64,000 nucleotides of DNA from positions 8,124,001 through 8,188,000 of the forward strand of contig OU612067.1 in NCBI GenBank assembly GCA_914767715.1, written 5' to 3'. Shown piece by piece: positions 32,580 through 46,100 of this stretch. The notes below the pieces were generated by a model. The model did no database searches, had not been told where the DNA came from, and worked only from the letters and a program-made list of their open reading frames with translations. Each line of letters begins with the position of its first letter. The stretch's first letter is position 1. Made by a program: the position numbers and the translations under genes. The DNA is from Membranipora membranacea. Taxonomy: Eukaryota > Bryozoa > Gymnolaemata > Cheilostomatida > Membraniporidae.

Positions 32580-34844
32580 ATTGAACAGTTTTGCTTGTAA
32601 GCTTTCTCCATTTTTTGATAATTATCCCAGGAAAATATCTTGCAGGTAAATAATCAATTTAATCATTTTGTCGAGATGTGCATACTGACTCTCGTGATCT
32701 GACTGGGCATGTATATCACTGATAATCTAGGCTATCATTAGCACAAAAGAGATTTCGTAAGGCTAAGTATGCATCATGTGTGACTTTAAATTGCGCAGGT
32801 GCGAGAATGTTGAGTTTAGTTTGGGTTCTGATTGCAATTTTTGGTCAGGGAGAATGGGATAACCCCTGAATGAACTTCCAATCAAATTTAGCTAATAGTG
32901 ATAATAGAAGATAACTGTTGCAAACAATTCTGCACGCATTGGGGAGTGTCCCACCAGAGCAGGTAGCCATTCACACGGCTTCGGAAATCCGAGACTCAAT
33001 TTGCAGAGATCAGCACGCCCAGAGCTGAGCATGCACAGAATGCGAGATGTGAGCGGATAATGGATGTACAGCCAATAAATGCAGTTTATATGAGTTAAAA
33101 TCAATAGATGACAATTCGAAAGAGATTCAATAATAAGGATTGCACTAAAGTGAGTTGCAGGAGTCATTGTTCCACACCCATGCAAATCTACTACATTCAC
33201 ATAAATGGCTTTAGTCTGAATAAAATTTTCCATCCCTATATCAATCCTTGACCCTGCTTAGTAACTTTTTCTCTCCTTTTCATGAGAGCAGGGATGGCAT
33301 CTGCTGTATCGGCCTCTGGTGATATTCCAACCCAAATGTATGACATCAATCAAACTATAAGCAGGCAAATCTAAAATTTTTCTTAGTTATGAAACATGAC
33401 AACACATTTTAGTTACTGACTAAATGCTTCAATCTCCATCTGGTATGGTGATGAACGAATTGGGCCATGTACACAACAAGGTGTAGTTGAATTGCTACGA
33501 GTCTATCTTTCTTGAGCGGCGAGTTGGCTATTTTTTTATGATAAGGGCTCTGTGTGACGGTGTACCTTTAGCTTCACTCAAGAGTTATGATTTTCCAAAT
33601 TACATTCCCAATATTAGTATTACAGAATAATAATAATAATGAATAATGAATTAATTAATAATTGTAATTATTATCGAGCTTTATTATAATTATTAAACGC
33701 CATAAGAGGCTCTCTATACACATCAACATCGATGCACTGATCCGTCAATATTTGATACAATTTATGAGCGATAGAAATAAATCCACTTTACAGGAATTAT
33801 TGTGCCACAAAGATTGATGCACTCAACCCGAAATTAATACACCACCGAAATCAATGCACTTGACCGAAATTAATACACTCAACACACATGGAATTATAAT
33901 TATCACTTGCTTCAAGTTGCATTTATTGATTCAATGCTCCTATCACAATGTGCAATCTTATTGACTTCAAGGCTTCAAATTGTATTCACCCTGTTTGTGA
34001 TAAATCCTAGAAACTATGATCATCCTAAGGTGAGGCCATAGAAGACATCCTGAACTTGAGTGTGCAGCAAGCTGCCATAAACTGATAGATGCACTAATCG
34101 CCCATTGGCAGTGACACTTTGATCTTAGCCACTCAAAAATGGTGAGTATTTACTGAGTTATGATACTGTGTTACTAGAATTCCTGTTATATCAGGTTTGT
34201 CAAATGCTTGCATGATATAATTCAACATAATGTCTGAGTGAATGAATGATGGCGGTGGTGGTTGCTAACTACATAATTGGTATAGACAGGTGGGTACAAT
34301 GTATAATTTTTGTCAACCACCCAAACAAAAAGATTGAATCAGTTAAATATGTTTATTAAAATAAAAACTAAATGAAAAAAAAAATATTGCTGGTACAAAG
34401 ACCTTTTAGAGCCTAATTTCCATCCATTTTTGCTGGTATTTTATCTCATATTGAAGCTCACTGGCAACACAGTGACAAGGGATAGGAGTCAGGACAACAT
34501 ATATATTTGAATGGTTGATTTATACAGATATATGCTTTCATGAGTGACCAATATTGACGCAAATCAATAAGTGATGTAAGCAGTGAGTTGCCAAATAACA
34601 AATCCAATATATAACAAGTTAGCACGGCAGGAGCATTGAGTTTAGTAATTTTTGCCCAAGTTTTCTAAAACAAGAAATCCATCTTCATTTCTAACCTCTC
34701 ATTTTTTTTGTCTTAACCGTGTCAGCAATCATAGTCAAGACTGTAATGCTATTTGTTAAGAACTACATATCAGGATAGTTATGATATCATCATATCATTT
34801 TGGTCAGCTTCTTCACAATCTGAAACAACAATATGTGCACAAAT
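32580..34844. other. Intergenic sequence with a lectin-exon relic and short repeats
   Basis: At 33413-33440 the minus strand reads MEIEAFSQ and stop, matching the last residues of the lectin terminal exons with decayed sequence before it (copy 5). An AAT-rich tract lies at about 33625-33680. At about 33815-33897 a period of roughly 20 bp repeats (GCACT.GACC.GAAATTAAT-like). A 113-codon ORF at 32892-33233 has no recognisable features. Nothing else seen. Confidence 0.45.
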
Positions 34845-36445
34845 CCGAAAGTGCGATAATCTATACAAAGTTTTTACACCAGAAGACTCATTTTTCTTGA
34901 GCAATGTGACAGGGCTCAATTATTAAATCATACAGTACTGCGTTATAACTTGTAAACTTTAATGACTTAAGACTGGCCTTTGAGCCCCATCTTTTGTAGT
35001 CATCTTATCTTGGCTCATGCATTATCCAGTACCACAGCGCGGCTTTATAGTGAGTTCTGCTAATTTATTAAAGTTGTCTGTTCGCGGGTAAGAGAAAATA
35101 CTGCCGTATACAATAATTTTAGGTTATCTTACACTTTGCTTGTTGAATCAGTAATACCAGAGAAAGTCTCAAATATTCACAAGCTGTGAACAGAATTCAA
35201 AAGATCAGTGCACTGGCATGTTGTATGCAACTTACTGCCTTGAAATAATGAGGCTTTTATCCAGCAGCCAAAAGGAATATGACAGTTGAGGTTCTTGATT
35301 AAGGACATTTTTAAGTTGGCTTTAGTATCCTTTTTTTCTTGCAAAAAAAACAAGGCAACTCATTATAAACAAAATGATTTATGAGAAAATGAGTTGTACT
35401 TTTACAAAATGGTTGAGTTTGCTATCATAGACTAAAAAGCAAATTATCAGAACTTTTATAGGTTAGGGTAGGGAGAGATTTCATCTGAACTGGAGTTCCT
35501 AGACAAAAACTGAATATTTGATATGGAAAGTGTCTACTCTCCTCATTTCCATTCACCTGGAAACAACATTGTAACATCAATCTCAAACTATTTGATCCCA
35601 ATAGAAACGCAATTTAAGAACAAGTTGGTGGCTCGCCATTGCTGTTAATTAGGAATTCAAAGTCTTGGCAATCATGGGTATGGATCGGATATCAGGTATA
35701 TCTAAAAGTTCGGATATAGATTGGGTAGGGGTACAAGTGAGCAATTGCAATTCTGTGATTTCATTTTCAAATATCTTTATTTTGACAAAAAACTTGAAAA
35801 AATCTTTGAACTTTGGTGATTTTTTCAAATGTGTTTATTGCTCACTATAAAAACTAAATAAGTAGGACTAAAATAAACTTGTATAAAATTGTTAAAAGGC
35901 AATTGGACTGTCCAACAAGATATCACATCGCCACGCTCTCTAGCTGGAAAGACAGAGCGAAACATCTGCAAACAATCAGACTGCCTCCCACAGGCATGCT
36001 GCTAGGCCACCCAAGGAACCAGACTGATTACATGTATCACATCACAATCGGTGATCATTTATCCCATTTATATCAATGTTGACTTAACTGTCTCTCAAAA
36101 ACCATTACAAACACTAAAACAGTGAATTTTCTCTCAAAATAATTTGAATATCAAAAACTTCAATTATCATCCCTTAACTACTGTAACACCTGCCATTTCA
36201 CAATGTATTCTTACTTCTTTCTACCCAATAGTTTTTAGGTATGACTCAAAAAATATATATCATCCTTTACACAGATTCAAATGTGAGAATAATCTGGAGG
36301 GATCAACAAGGCTATACATTGCACTGCAGTGCTGAACTACTTAGAGGCACCTATGTTTACCTAATTTATCGTATAGACAACTGGTTGCTCTAAATTATGT
36401 GGCTTTAATTATTTTGAAAGTCTTGGGAAAAAACACTGACAACAT
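34845..36445. repeat. Co-duplicated flank B, 3' of lectin gene 2
   Basis: Partner of 4948-6850, with several small indels and without the 370-bp stretch at 5860-6230. It continues directly into the 3' end of lectin gene 2. Confidence 0.75.
35948..36082 (+). other. Possible terminal exon, copy B
   Basis: Same conserved plus-strand frame as at 6361-6495: IRLPPTGMLLGHPRNQTDY, then YHITIGDHLSHLYQC and TGA at 36080-36082. The frame is open back to 35879. Confidence 0.3.
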
Positions 36446-36472
36446 ATATATGTATATATATATATATATATA
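36446..36472. repeat. (TA)n microsatellite
   Basis: TA tract followed by TAGCCTTTGCAGTTGTCTAG, homologous to the tracts at 6847 and 9053. Confidence 0.85.
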
Positions 36473-36540
36473 TTAGCCTTTGCAGTTGTCTAGCTAGAAA
36501 ATATGACATTGAACAAACATGAACATGTATATGAATGGTG

Positions 36541-39500
36541 TTACTGACTGAATACCTCGATTTCCATTACGCAAAAATGATGCCCTGTGCCTGGTGTGTA
36601 TGTCTTAACGAAGCGTCCATACAAAGTGAAGGAACAGGTTATCATACTTGGCATTTGTGTAGGCTCCTCAACTCTCACTCCACATAGTGCTTCATCCATG
36701 TCCAATCCTTCAAGTGTAGCCGCAACTGTGATCTCTGTATTTCTCATTTGAAAGACTGCAAGAAAATTCAAGGTAATATCTGTTCAAGCATGGCAAACAA
36801 ATACTCCATTCAGGTCCATTCCATCAACTGATTCCTTGTGTTTTTAGCCGATAGGTAGAGCCGATAGTTTGAGCCAACAGATTTAGTAGTATAGACTCAT
36901 GCCAACGTAATAAAGTCAGCTTGAATACTTACACTTATTTTCAGTGTTCCAGATCTTAACATAATTTACCGCATACACCTCTCCAAGATCAATTGTGATA
37001 AACGTTTCCTAAAATAAACATTAGATTTTAAAATCTATTAAACATAAAAAACAAAACTGTAGTGTGTAGGGTTCGGTTAATGATAATCAAACATCAATAG
37101 TGGCTGCTTATCCGTCCTCAGAAATGCAAGTATGTTATATTGTGCGATAAACTCTGCTATATTGTGTCAGTTTTCAATTCACGCATATAATATATACTAG
37201 GTAGAATCTGGGTCTTTGCACGAAAATGATTTTTATTTTCAACATAATTTTGAATTGTCACACATTCTGCTGTTTTTTTTCTGAGTTCTGCGATCCAGTC
37301 CATATATTAGATCGATAGCTTCACTCCATTAGTGCCAAAGAAACCAACATCGGAGAACTTTGTTTCATAAAAAATCTCGATTTCTAAACGTAAAATATGT
37401 TAAAATTCCACCAGGCACCTAAAAGTACAATAATTGAGATTCCTATCCTATATTCGTATAAAAATATATTACTCACAAGCTTATACTGTCCACAGAATCT
37501 GTTATAGTTTACCGCTACCGCTTCACCGTCAATAGCATATGAAGGATAATATGACATGTACACTGTTGAGTGATCTGCAATTGTTTTCCCTTCAAAATTT
37601 AAAGTTCACTATAAATTTCTTGCAACCTTGTGTCACACTGATGATTGAATCTCACACAGGAAGACAACCTAAGAAACCTCTTACTTCGTTTTCTTGCTTC
37701 ATTGCATATGTTCGAAGGTAATACTGGTATTCTGGCTTAGATATTGGTATTATCCACCTATTTCTATTTTTGTCTCGATACAATACAAGGAATGGATTGA
37801 AAGTAGCTTAACATTAACCTCTGTTTCCATTAAAGGTGAAGGCAACTTGTGCAGAGTGTCCGTCTGAATATACCATTTTCCCTCCCCTGATGCCTTATTC
37901 ATTGGCAACAAAGCTTATAAGACATCAGAAGTAAGATTCCGGCATCCTTCTTAATTTCCAAAATGTCAGAATGTGCAGTGGCCTAAGGTCATTTAATCAC
38001 AGGCTACTTAGATGTACACAACCTACATCACAGACAACAATGAAAGCATGGAGATTGTAATCCAATCAGACTGTTTGTTAAAAATGGCAAATATTTGAAT
38101 TGCTTGATAAAAATGAAAAACAACTTACATCTGCTCCTAACTGCCTATTTTTAAACCATTTTTTCATCGCTGCTCTCAGCACATTAGATTCTGTTGGAGA
38201 CTTACTTCGAGGCTGCTATTATGTATCACATCTTATTTTCCATTTTTAATTCTATCATGTGGGCAATTTCCAGCTTTAGAATCCAAATATTGAGGAAGTT
38301 ATGGTCTCTCAAACTTACAAGGTGACGGCAGTCAATCAGCATTAAGAATCAGCGGGCACGCCATATGGGACGTCACAACGCGTCATGCTTATTAAGAGTA
38401 TATTATACTTATAATTCCACAGATAAAGTGATGATCAAAATTCAGACCTAGATGGGACTCGAATTGAGGACTTTTATACGAGCAGGCAACGCCGCTACCA
38501 TCGCACCACTGGGTCTAGCTCTGTACACCAGTAGACAATATAGATCAGTTGTAGCGGCGTTACCTGCTGGGCCATGAGGACCTGAGTGGGAATCCCAGAA
38601 AATTTTGATTATTATATTATCTCTTCATATATCCTAACAAGTATGACACGTTGTGACGTCCCACATGGGGTGCTCGCTGATTCCCAATGCCAATTGAAGA
38701 CGAACACCTTTCAAGTTTGAGAGACCAGAACTTCCTCAATATTTGGATTCTATAGCTGAAAATCGCTCGCATGATAGAATAAAATATTGAGAATAAGATG
38801 TGATGAAAAATGGCAGCCTCAAATGAAGTATTTAATAGTGAAGTGATTATGGCTGCGTGATGGAAGAAGGTTAGAAGTAATGTAATTCAATGTCTAATCA
38901 GTCTCTCATAAACACAATATATCATATTAGGCGACATGATACAGAGGTACAAAAGATGCCCTCGCCTTTAATTTATCAATTGGAGATTGGTTTCTAGACA
39001 AATTTTATTTTGTCTTGCAATTCATCTTTTACATCCAGCTAATATCCTGAAAGTATTGATTATACCAATATTCATTTCTACTATTTGAAATTAAGTAAGC
39101 CTAAACTAACATCACTATGGTCAATGTAATCATTAGCAAAATGACACGGTGCCATTCAGCGGTTTTAATTGAACCGGTAATATAAACTAACCTGCTGCTA
39201 CATTCTCATCGACACCTGCAGTGATAGTCAAAATTTCTGGTTTAGGGCAGCTAAGTTGCGTAACAATGAAAGTTGTCCCCTCAGCTGTAGTATTGCAAGG
39301 CTCAGTTGTTACACTGCTTGACATGAGGCAATGTCCATCATACTCCTGGGCAGTAAGTTTCATGCAGGACTCTCCCAATTCCAGGCACATACCCATGCAC
39401 TGTTTTCGTGTCTTGGCAGCGATACAAATTTCGGCCGTCGAAGAGCACAACGGGGTTTCAATATTTAGCTTGAACAGTTTTTCGCACTGTCTGTTTGCCT

Positions 39501-41239
39501 GTAACAAAGAAACTGTTCTATATTCCATAAATTTTGTTGAAAATTGCATAATGATTTCACATAAGTTAGGTAATGAAATTTTACGGAACGCAAACAATTT
39601 CCGTTTAACTGCTAATACATTACAATCGAACTCTTGGGAAAGAAATGGATAACCCGGAAATAGATGTGTACAAACAAATATGTATAATGATAACCACAGG
39701 AGAAAGCATTTTATAATGATATATATATCTAAATTTTTATTGCAACAACCATCATCCGAAGATGTTCTCCCTGATGTGCAAAGAAACCAAAAAAAAAACA
39801 ATCGAAATAAAATCAAGGGAATATAACTCGATTCAATGAAAACAAATGCTTTGACAATGCAAATTTAAATGTAAGTAAGTAAAGTGCAGTATGTAAATGC
39901 AGTCAGTAAGTAAAGATTTCAGAGTCAGAGAAGAGTAAGAGGTAGCTCAGTTGGTTAGAGCGCCGGTCCTTCAACACGTTAGTGATGAAGGTCGCGGGTT
40001 CGAATCCCACTGCAGTCTATTGACTACTGGGTTCGGTTGGCCCCCAGGTGAGCTACAACCTGCCTGCAAACAAAGAGCAGACTGGCGCAGACATTGCGGC
40101 CTAGCCATTAAAGCAAAATAATATTTCGCCGCCCATGCTTCGGGATGTGGCGTGTGATATGACATCCGATTTTAATCAACCTTTTAATCAAAGTTCAAAG
40201 CTCATTCCCGTAAAAAATGACTCTCTTAGAATTATCCCTCCTGCTAAGGTACAAATAATAAGCTTATTCGCTGGTTAATCCAAGTCCAAGATAATAAATC
40301 AATAAATGATTTATAGGCATTTATTGAAGGAGAGGCACTCAATAAAACCTGGTCGTGATCAAACCTGCTTGAGTTAATTTTGGACCCCTTAATAATAGCA
40401 CGCCTAACAAGTGGCTAACAGATTTAATTCTAGGCGTCAATGTTATGATAACAGGACAGCAGCAAAGAAGTCAAGGTCACCAGCCATTACTCAAAAACAA
40501 ACATGGTAAAATTGTGATTAATGTGTTTATTCGAATCGCTGTTGTAAATCTGTTTTCATCAGATTTGGTCGCCTCTATTATTGGCTAAAAATAATTTTTA
40601 GTGCCATTTCATTCGCCTGAATGTACGCCTAGTAAATAATGTGGTCGCCTTGACAACAGACGTCTATTGACAGGCGAATAAGCTTAATATGAGCTCCACA
40701 GAAAATTATTTAAATGAAATCCTCCACAAACAATTGCTAATTGGTATATTATGTGCATGAAACAGCTGTATAATAAAAGATTAGTTTTTTGATCAAAATT
40801 TGTGAATTGATTCAGCTTTTGCCGTTAGCTTGTGCTTAAACTGTACAGTCATCATACCTGATAAAGAAATACTATTTTTAATGCTTTCAATAAGGGAGAG
40901 CTTTGCACTTTTCCGGTGTTTGAACCTTGCCTGAACACAACAGCACTTATAACCTCCTGACTAGAAATATTTTTTTGAATGTGGTTATCATTTAATTGAC
41001 TCATAAATCCCTTGAACGCGATCACTGTTTATGTGTCATCAGCTGAAGGGGTGGAAAAAGTTACAATTTGTTCTTGCATGTAACAGTTGATGTTTCCATA
41101 TATTCTCGATATTCAGCTTCTAACTCTATATATAATTTTAATTTCCAAAACACTTGTCACTCACCTGACTTAGAACTATCATCGAACATGCAGACACCAT
41201 TGCAAGAAGCTGTGCCAACATTTTAAACACCTTCATCAT
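36541..41239 (-). CDS. Secreted PAN/apple-like + F5/8C (F-type-lectin-like) protein, gene 2
   Basis: Exons in minus order: 41165-41239, 39192-39498, 37477-37589, 36933-37008, 36541-36755. Total 786 nt, 261 residues, phases 0,1,0,1, no stops. Exon 1 is the signal peptide (MMKVFKMLAQLLAMVSACS). The PAN-like exon has nine cysteines, one more than gene 1 (EICIAA), with QCMGMCLELGESCMKL and EYDGHCLMSSS, three residues longer. The F5/8C part reads ENVAAG/KTIADHS, SYAIDGEAVAVN, FITIDLGEVYAVNY, EITVAA, LCGVRVEEP, GRFVKTYTPG and HHFCVMEIEVF. The last exon is almost identical to that of gene 1. The start is the first of two consecutive ATGs. A tRNA-derived SINE lies in intron 1 and a foldback element in intron 2. 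Probably expressed as an extracellular adhesive or lectin-like protein; ligand unknown. Confidence 0.8.
38227..38803. mobile_element. Full foldback element with tRNA-like modules
   Basis: Long inverted arms: left CTTATTTTCC, ATTCTATCATG, AGAATCCAAATATTGAGGAA; right is the reverse complement ending GAATAAGATG. The middle reads, on the minus strand, AGTGGTGCGATGGTAGCGG and later CAATTCGAGTCCC, resembling tRNA box A and box B. A second, inverted version (GTAGCGGCGTTACCTGCTGG to GGGAATCCCAG) follows on the plus strand. No clear target duplication. Confidence 0.7.
39936..40173 (+). mobile_element. tRNA-derived SINE
   Basis: Head with box A (TAGCTCAGTTGGTTAGAGCG) and box B (GGTTCGAATCC), followed by a 150-bp non-tRNA body (CCCCCAGGTGAGCTACAACC, CCATTAAAGCAAAATAATAT) and ending near GATATGACATCC. 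The head does not fold with a paired acceptor stem or a standard anticodon arm, so it is not a working tRNA gene. Confidence 0.75.
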
Positions 41240-41524
41240 CTTCTTAGTAAGCTTTCTGTCACCCTGAAATTTCAATCACGAAATGGTGCTTATATTATTC
41301 TAAATAGCCCTTTGATTAGGAATTGTTGTCGTTCATGTGGCATGATTGTATTTCCAACGCAATTTCCTGTAATGATTTATTAACAATTAAATTCAAACAT
41401 TGTTAGTAACAAATTGACTGTTTAAAGTGTAATGGCATACCTCCAAATGCAAGTTACATACAAAAATGACTGTTTTTTGCTGCAACAATCAATCCACACA
41501 GATGATCTTTGTGTGCTGCCAGTG

Positions 41525-41531
41525 TTTTATA
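41525..41531 (-). promoter_or_regulatory. TATA box of lectin gene 2
   Basis: Minus-strand GATATAAAACACTGGCA, 286 bp before the ATG. The surrounding words (GATATAAA, CACT) are shared with the box of gene 3. Confidence 0.5.
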
Positions 41532-42404
41532 TCATTTTTCCTGCCCACTGAACTCCGGCGGTGCTGATATCAACGCCATCACCATCTTGTGTGATAATTC
41601 ATTATTAGTGATGTTGAACCGAATTGAGAAAGCATTTAACTTCTTTGCCAGAGTAGTCTGTCAAATCATAATCATTGATTGATTATTGCAGCATATAACA
41701 GACATTTGTGTATGTAACTTGCATTTCGAGGTAGCTTATTAGCCTACACTTTGAACAGCCCATTTGTCACAAAACTTTTTAATCCTGACATTTGTTTAAT
41801 TCTATGCCAAGCTCACTTCATATTTGATGTGCCTACATTTTTCTTGTGTAAGCTCGTTTTGCATCTTTCATGAGCTGGTTGATTTCAGTTTGGTTTCGTC
41901 TTAATGGTCAAAACACACTCTCAAGGCTTGATATGGGATTTGCCATTTTTGCTAGGAGTCCACAAGCTACCTATTCAACTCACAAATTAATTCTTGGAAG
42001 CAAAATTATAAAAAAAAACATCTACAACATAATTGGAATGTGATATTAGCACCAGTTTAAACTCAAAGGTATAATTCATGTCTTTGGATTATGAGCTAGT
42101 CACATTGTTCTGAATGCAATCGACAGTCTAATCTGCTAGTCAAATAGTAATTTGGGAAGACAAAGTTAGATTTGCCTTCAAATTTGTGCATGGATGTTAA
42201 GTGTGCAATCTGCACTGTTTATCAGCGCTCCCAATACAGAAACATCATACAAATATAGAGAACAAACAGGGTATCACCAATAAAAAAAAATTAATTTAGA
42301 AAACTTTTTTTGCATGCATGCAGCTTCTGGTCAGTACGAAAATCTGTAACTTTGAACTTTATAGAAGAATTTGATCAAACTTATCAATGCAGGAATCATA
42401 AGTC

Positions 42405-42785
42405 TTTTAGTGAGAAATCAATTCATATAAAACATACTAAGCTTTGAATAAAAGCCTATGAACAAATGAGATCCTGTTCTAAAGTCTGTGGAGCCCGTCA
42501 ATCAATAACTTTGCCATTTCTGTAAATATAAATTATTTAATACATTCACGATATTTGCTGTCAGTGTGTCAAATCCCCACCAAACCCTAAGTTAACTTCT
42601 TGCCTCATAAAACTTGATTTATCTACCAGTATGATGGTGTATTAGTGACAGGTGTATAAGTAACATAATATATAGTAAACAAGGATTGTTACGTGTCATC
42701 TGGTATAATAATCCTGTAAATAAAGTACATAAGTACCCTCAAAAATTTTAATATCACATACCGTTCAGTTTTTTACTACTGTTAA
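42405..42785. repeat. Co-duplicated noncoding segment, copy B
   Basis: Partner of 27190-27565. Followed at about 42795-43165 by a stretch with no counterpart in copy A (AAGAGGCACCCTGCACACAA to GGGGAGCCCC), which is either an insertion here or a loss there. Confidence 0.85.
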
Positions 42786-43169
42786 GCCTACAGAGATATT
42801 TAAGAGGCACCCTGCACACAAAGCTGTCTTCAATTTCTTCAGAGAAAATAGAGCAATCTTCAATTTAAAACTCTCATCTTCAGAACAAATTCTTCAAAAC
42901 AACTGGACTGTGGTGTTATCTACTCATTTCTGCTTAAAATGACTCATGTGCTTGAGTTTTGGTTATGTTTTGATTGGCTGACGAGTTTAAGTTTGTTATT
43001 ATTTGGAGTTGTTTGTCCAAAACACCTAGCTTGGGTAGCTAACTCCAAATTGTTGGACTGAATTACAGTCGAGAATCTTTTATTGATTTTTCATTTAAAC
43101 TGACAAAATATTTTCTTCAACTTTAAAACACTCAATCTTCAATCTTCAGTAAAATACCGGGGAGCCCCA

Positions 43170-46100
43170 TTAAAACAATATATATTCTGGTGTCTAGTCA
43201 TATAGTTAAATGAATTGAAGAAGAAGTTCTATGAATGTCACAGTGCAACAATGAAAAAACTGATCCACAATGGAAAAATATTTATGAAGGTATAAATTAT
43301 TATTTATCACAGTAATTTGTTGGTGATTAGCAAGGTATGATCTGATTAGCTCAGTTGCACTTTGATTAAAATTTACATGGGTTAATTTTGAAAGTAGGAC
43401 ATGATGGTCAATGGTACCAAGAGCTTTGCTAAAATCAAGATAAACACCTAGCACAGAGTCTCCAATTGCTCATGGCTGTTAAAGCTTTGTCCGTGAGCAA
43501 TGAAATTGCCTGATTAGTATTTTTATGTTTCCTAAAGCCATATTGTTGTGCGTTTAATATACCATTGTTTTCTAAAAAGGCCGTAATTTGTGAGTTAACT
43601 ACTCGCTCAAAGATCTTGCTGAAAGTAGATAACATCGATATTGGGCAGTAATTGTTAAGAGATTTAGTGCAACCTTTTTTAAATAGAGGGAGAACTTTTC
43701 TTGTTCTGAGAGCATCAGGGAACACACTACACTATAGCCTCCTATTAATAATTTGGGTCAAGCGCTCAGCTATCAATGGGGCTGCTAATTTAATTAGTTT
43801 AGCTGGGATGAGATCAAGACCAATTATGTTGGTGTACTGCCATCAAGTGTGGCATGGTTATACTTATATCAAGTGGTTCAAAAGTGAAATTGTTGTGTAA
43901 AGATATTGACAATGGAGCTCCCGGTATCAAAGGTGAATCGTTAAAAGCGCTGGCAAGCGCCTGACCAATTTAAATGTAAATGTAAAATAGCGATTAAAGC
44001 TATTTGCTATTTTTAAACTGTCTGTGAGCACTAAGCCATCAGTCTCATCTATAATTTCTTTAGGATTTGGGAAGCCCTGTGGCTTTTTTCCTCTTTCAGC
44101 ATTTAAAATTCTGTAGATCTGTAGTTGACCTGAATAAATTTTCATAATAATTGGCTTTTGCTTTTTAAGCCTCTTCGGTCACAAAATTCCTAAAATTTTT
44201 AAATTTTGATCTCAGCTTTTCATTTAGAGGGTTGTTTAGGCACTCACTGAATAAATAGTCTTTGTTGTTAATCAGTTTCAAAATTTCACCAGAAATCCAT
44301 GGTTTGATGGTGTCTTGTTTTTAATATTAGTTTTAATATCTTCAAAGGGTGTGTAATTTTTGCAAATTTCCAAAAATGTCCCTGCAAAATTCTCATACAC
44401 TTTATTGGCATCTTTATTACAGCTTGGTGGATTCCATTCCACTTTACTCAGTCAGAAATAAAATCTCAGTTTTAAATTCTTTATAGCTGTCGCATACACT
44501 GTATGCGTCACACTCAAAGGGCATAACTTTTGGGTGTACACTGCACTGTCATGGTTGCTATGGTCCTAATCTGATTAGTTGTTTTACTCTTCCGCTTTAT
44601 ATTTCATTTTTTGCCAATTCATTACCATCTAAATGCGGAGGTTGGCCATCAAAATAATGACGTATCATCCCATCCTTTTCTTATTTTACGACCTATTTAT
44701 ACAGGTCAGTATAAAGGACAGTGCCGTTTTTGCTAAGGATCAGTTACGTGCGACAGTTACAACTTGACGTTACAATTTACCAGTTGCCTGGGGCATTTGC
44801 CCCAGGATGTAGTTCAGTAGTAAAATCATCAAACTGTCGAAAAATTGCGTTTAGTATTATAAAGTAATCTGATATGAACTCAGCCAGCAGTGAACTGTCG
44901 TGATATTTCCTGATCCGACACAAATACGAACTCGTAGTGTCTTCAAAGTAATTAGAAGGGTTTTCAACAGAAGTGAATGTAGGGAAATGATCTGAAATAT
45001 GTGAAAGTATTGTACCAGCTGAAATTAACTTATTTGTCATGTTACTGTTGATATGATCAAGAGAGTTTCCGATACGAGTTGGTATGATCATGTGGTTTAG
45101 GAGGCATAAAGCAGAGAGAGTATTTCAGTATTCAGAGCTATAATCAGTCTCAATTAGAGCGTTAATATTAATGTCACCAGTGATGCTGTGAGGGGACTTG
45201 GGCTGTGCGTGGAGGAATTGTTCAAGGTCATGACGGAACTCATCCCTGTCAGCACTGGGAGACCAAAAGACAACCGTCAGAGCCAGGCCATCTCCAAATC
45301 CAACAAACTCACACTCACCAACCCTCAGCTTCAAGGTCAGTATTTCACATCTAGGCATTGCCACATCTCACTGCTTGACATCAGAAGCAAACCCGTCACG
45401 CAGATAGGCCCCTACACCTCCTCCTCTAGTGTCCCTTGAATTACCTATAAAAGAGAAGCCATCAATGTGATAAATTGGATGTTCATCTTCAAAAATGAAA
45501 GTTTCAGTTAGCCACATAGTATCAAACGGATAATGTAGTGCGAATAAAAAGTTTTCAATTGTATCAAATTTGTTTTCTAAGGCTTTGTACATGAAGATTC
45601 AAAAGTATAAAACTATTCGTGTTTGAGTAACGAGCTAAAAAATTGTTGATTGTGTCTATGTTTGCATTGTACTCAGACATGGAGTTTCAGAATAAAATCT
45701 AATTATTAGATGGGGCTTCGCTATTTTAGCCTATTAAGGTCAGCGAGGGAGCATGAGTATAGCCTGTGACTCTACAGATTTCATAACATTTATCTTTTGG
45801 TTAGATGTCTAACATAACTTATAGTGTTAAGAGATCCTTTCCTTTCTGACTTGGTAGTACAGATTCGACATCTCGTATGAAAGAACTTCATTAACAATTA
45901 TGCGATCATTGGATTGATTATCGAACCCAATGTCAGCTAGCTTGAGTGGAGATTCTCCGTATTTATTGAGGAATGCATCTCTTGTGTTCGAGCTATGGAA
46001 ACATACCATTATTCTATCTGTTTTCTTTATTCTAAAAATGGAGTAAATGTCTATCCTGTCTAATTTGAATTGGATCCTGTTGCTGATGCGACGCATTGCT

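Noticed and set aside
32892-33233. 113-codon protein-coding gene
   Set aside because: No domain, no splice context, no conserved copy elsewhere in the window; likely a chance ORF.
39936-40015. Functional tRNA gene
   Set aside because: Boxes A and B are present, but the ends do not pair as an acceptor stem and the anticodon arm is abnormal; the body that follows is that of a SINE.
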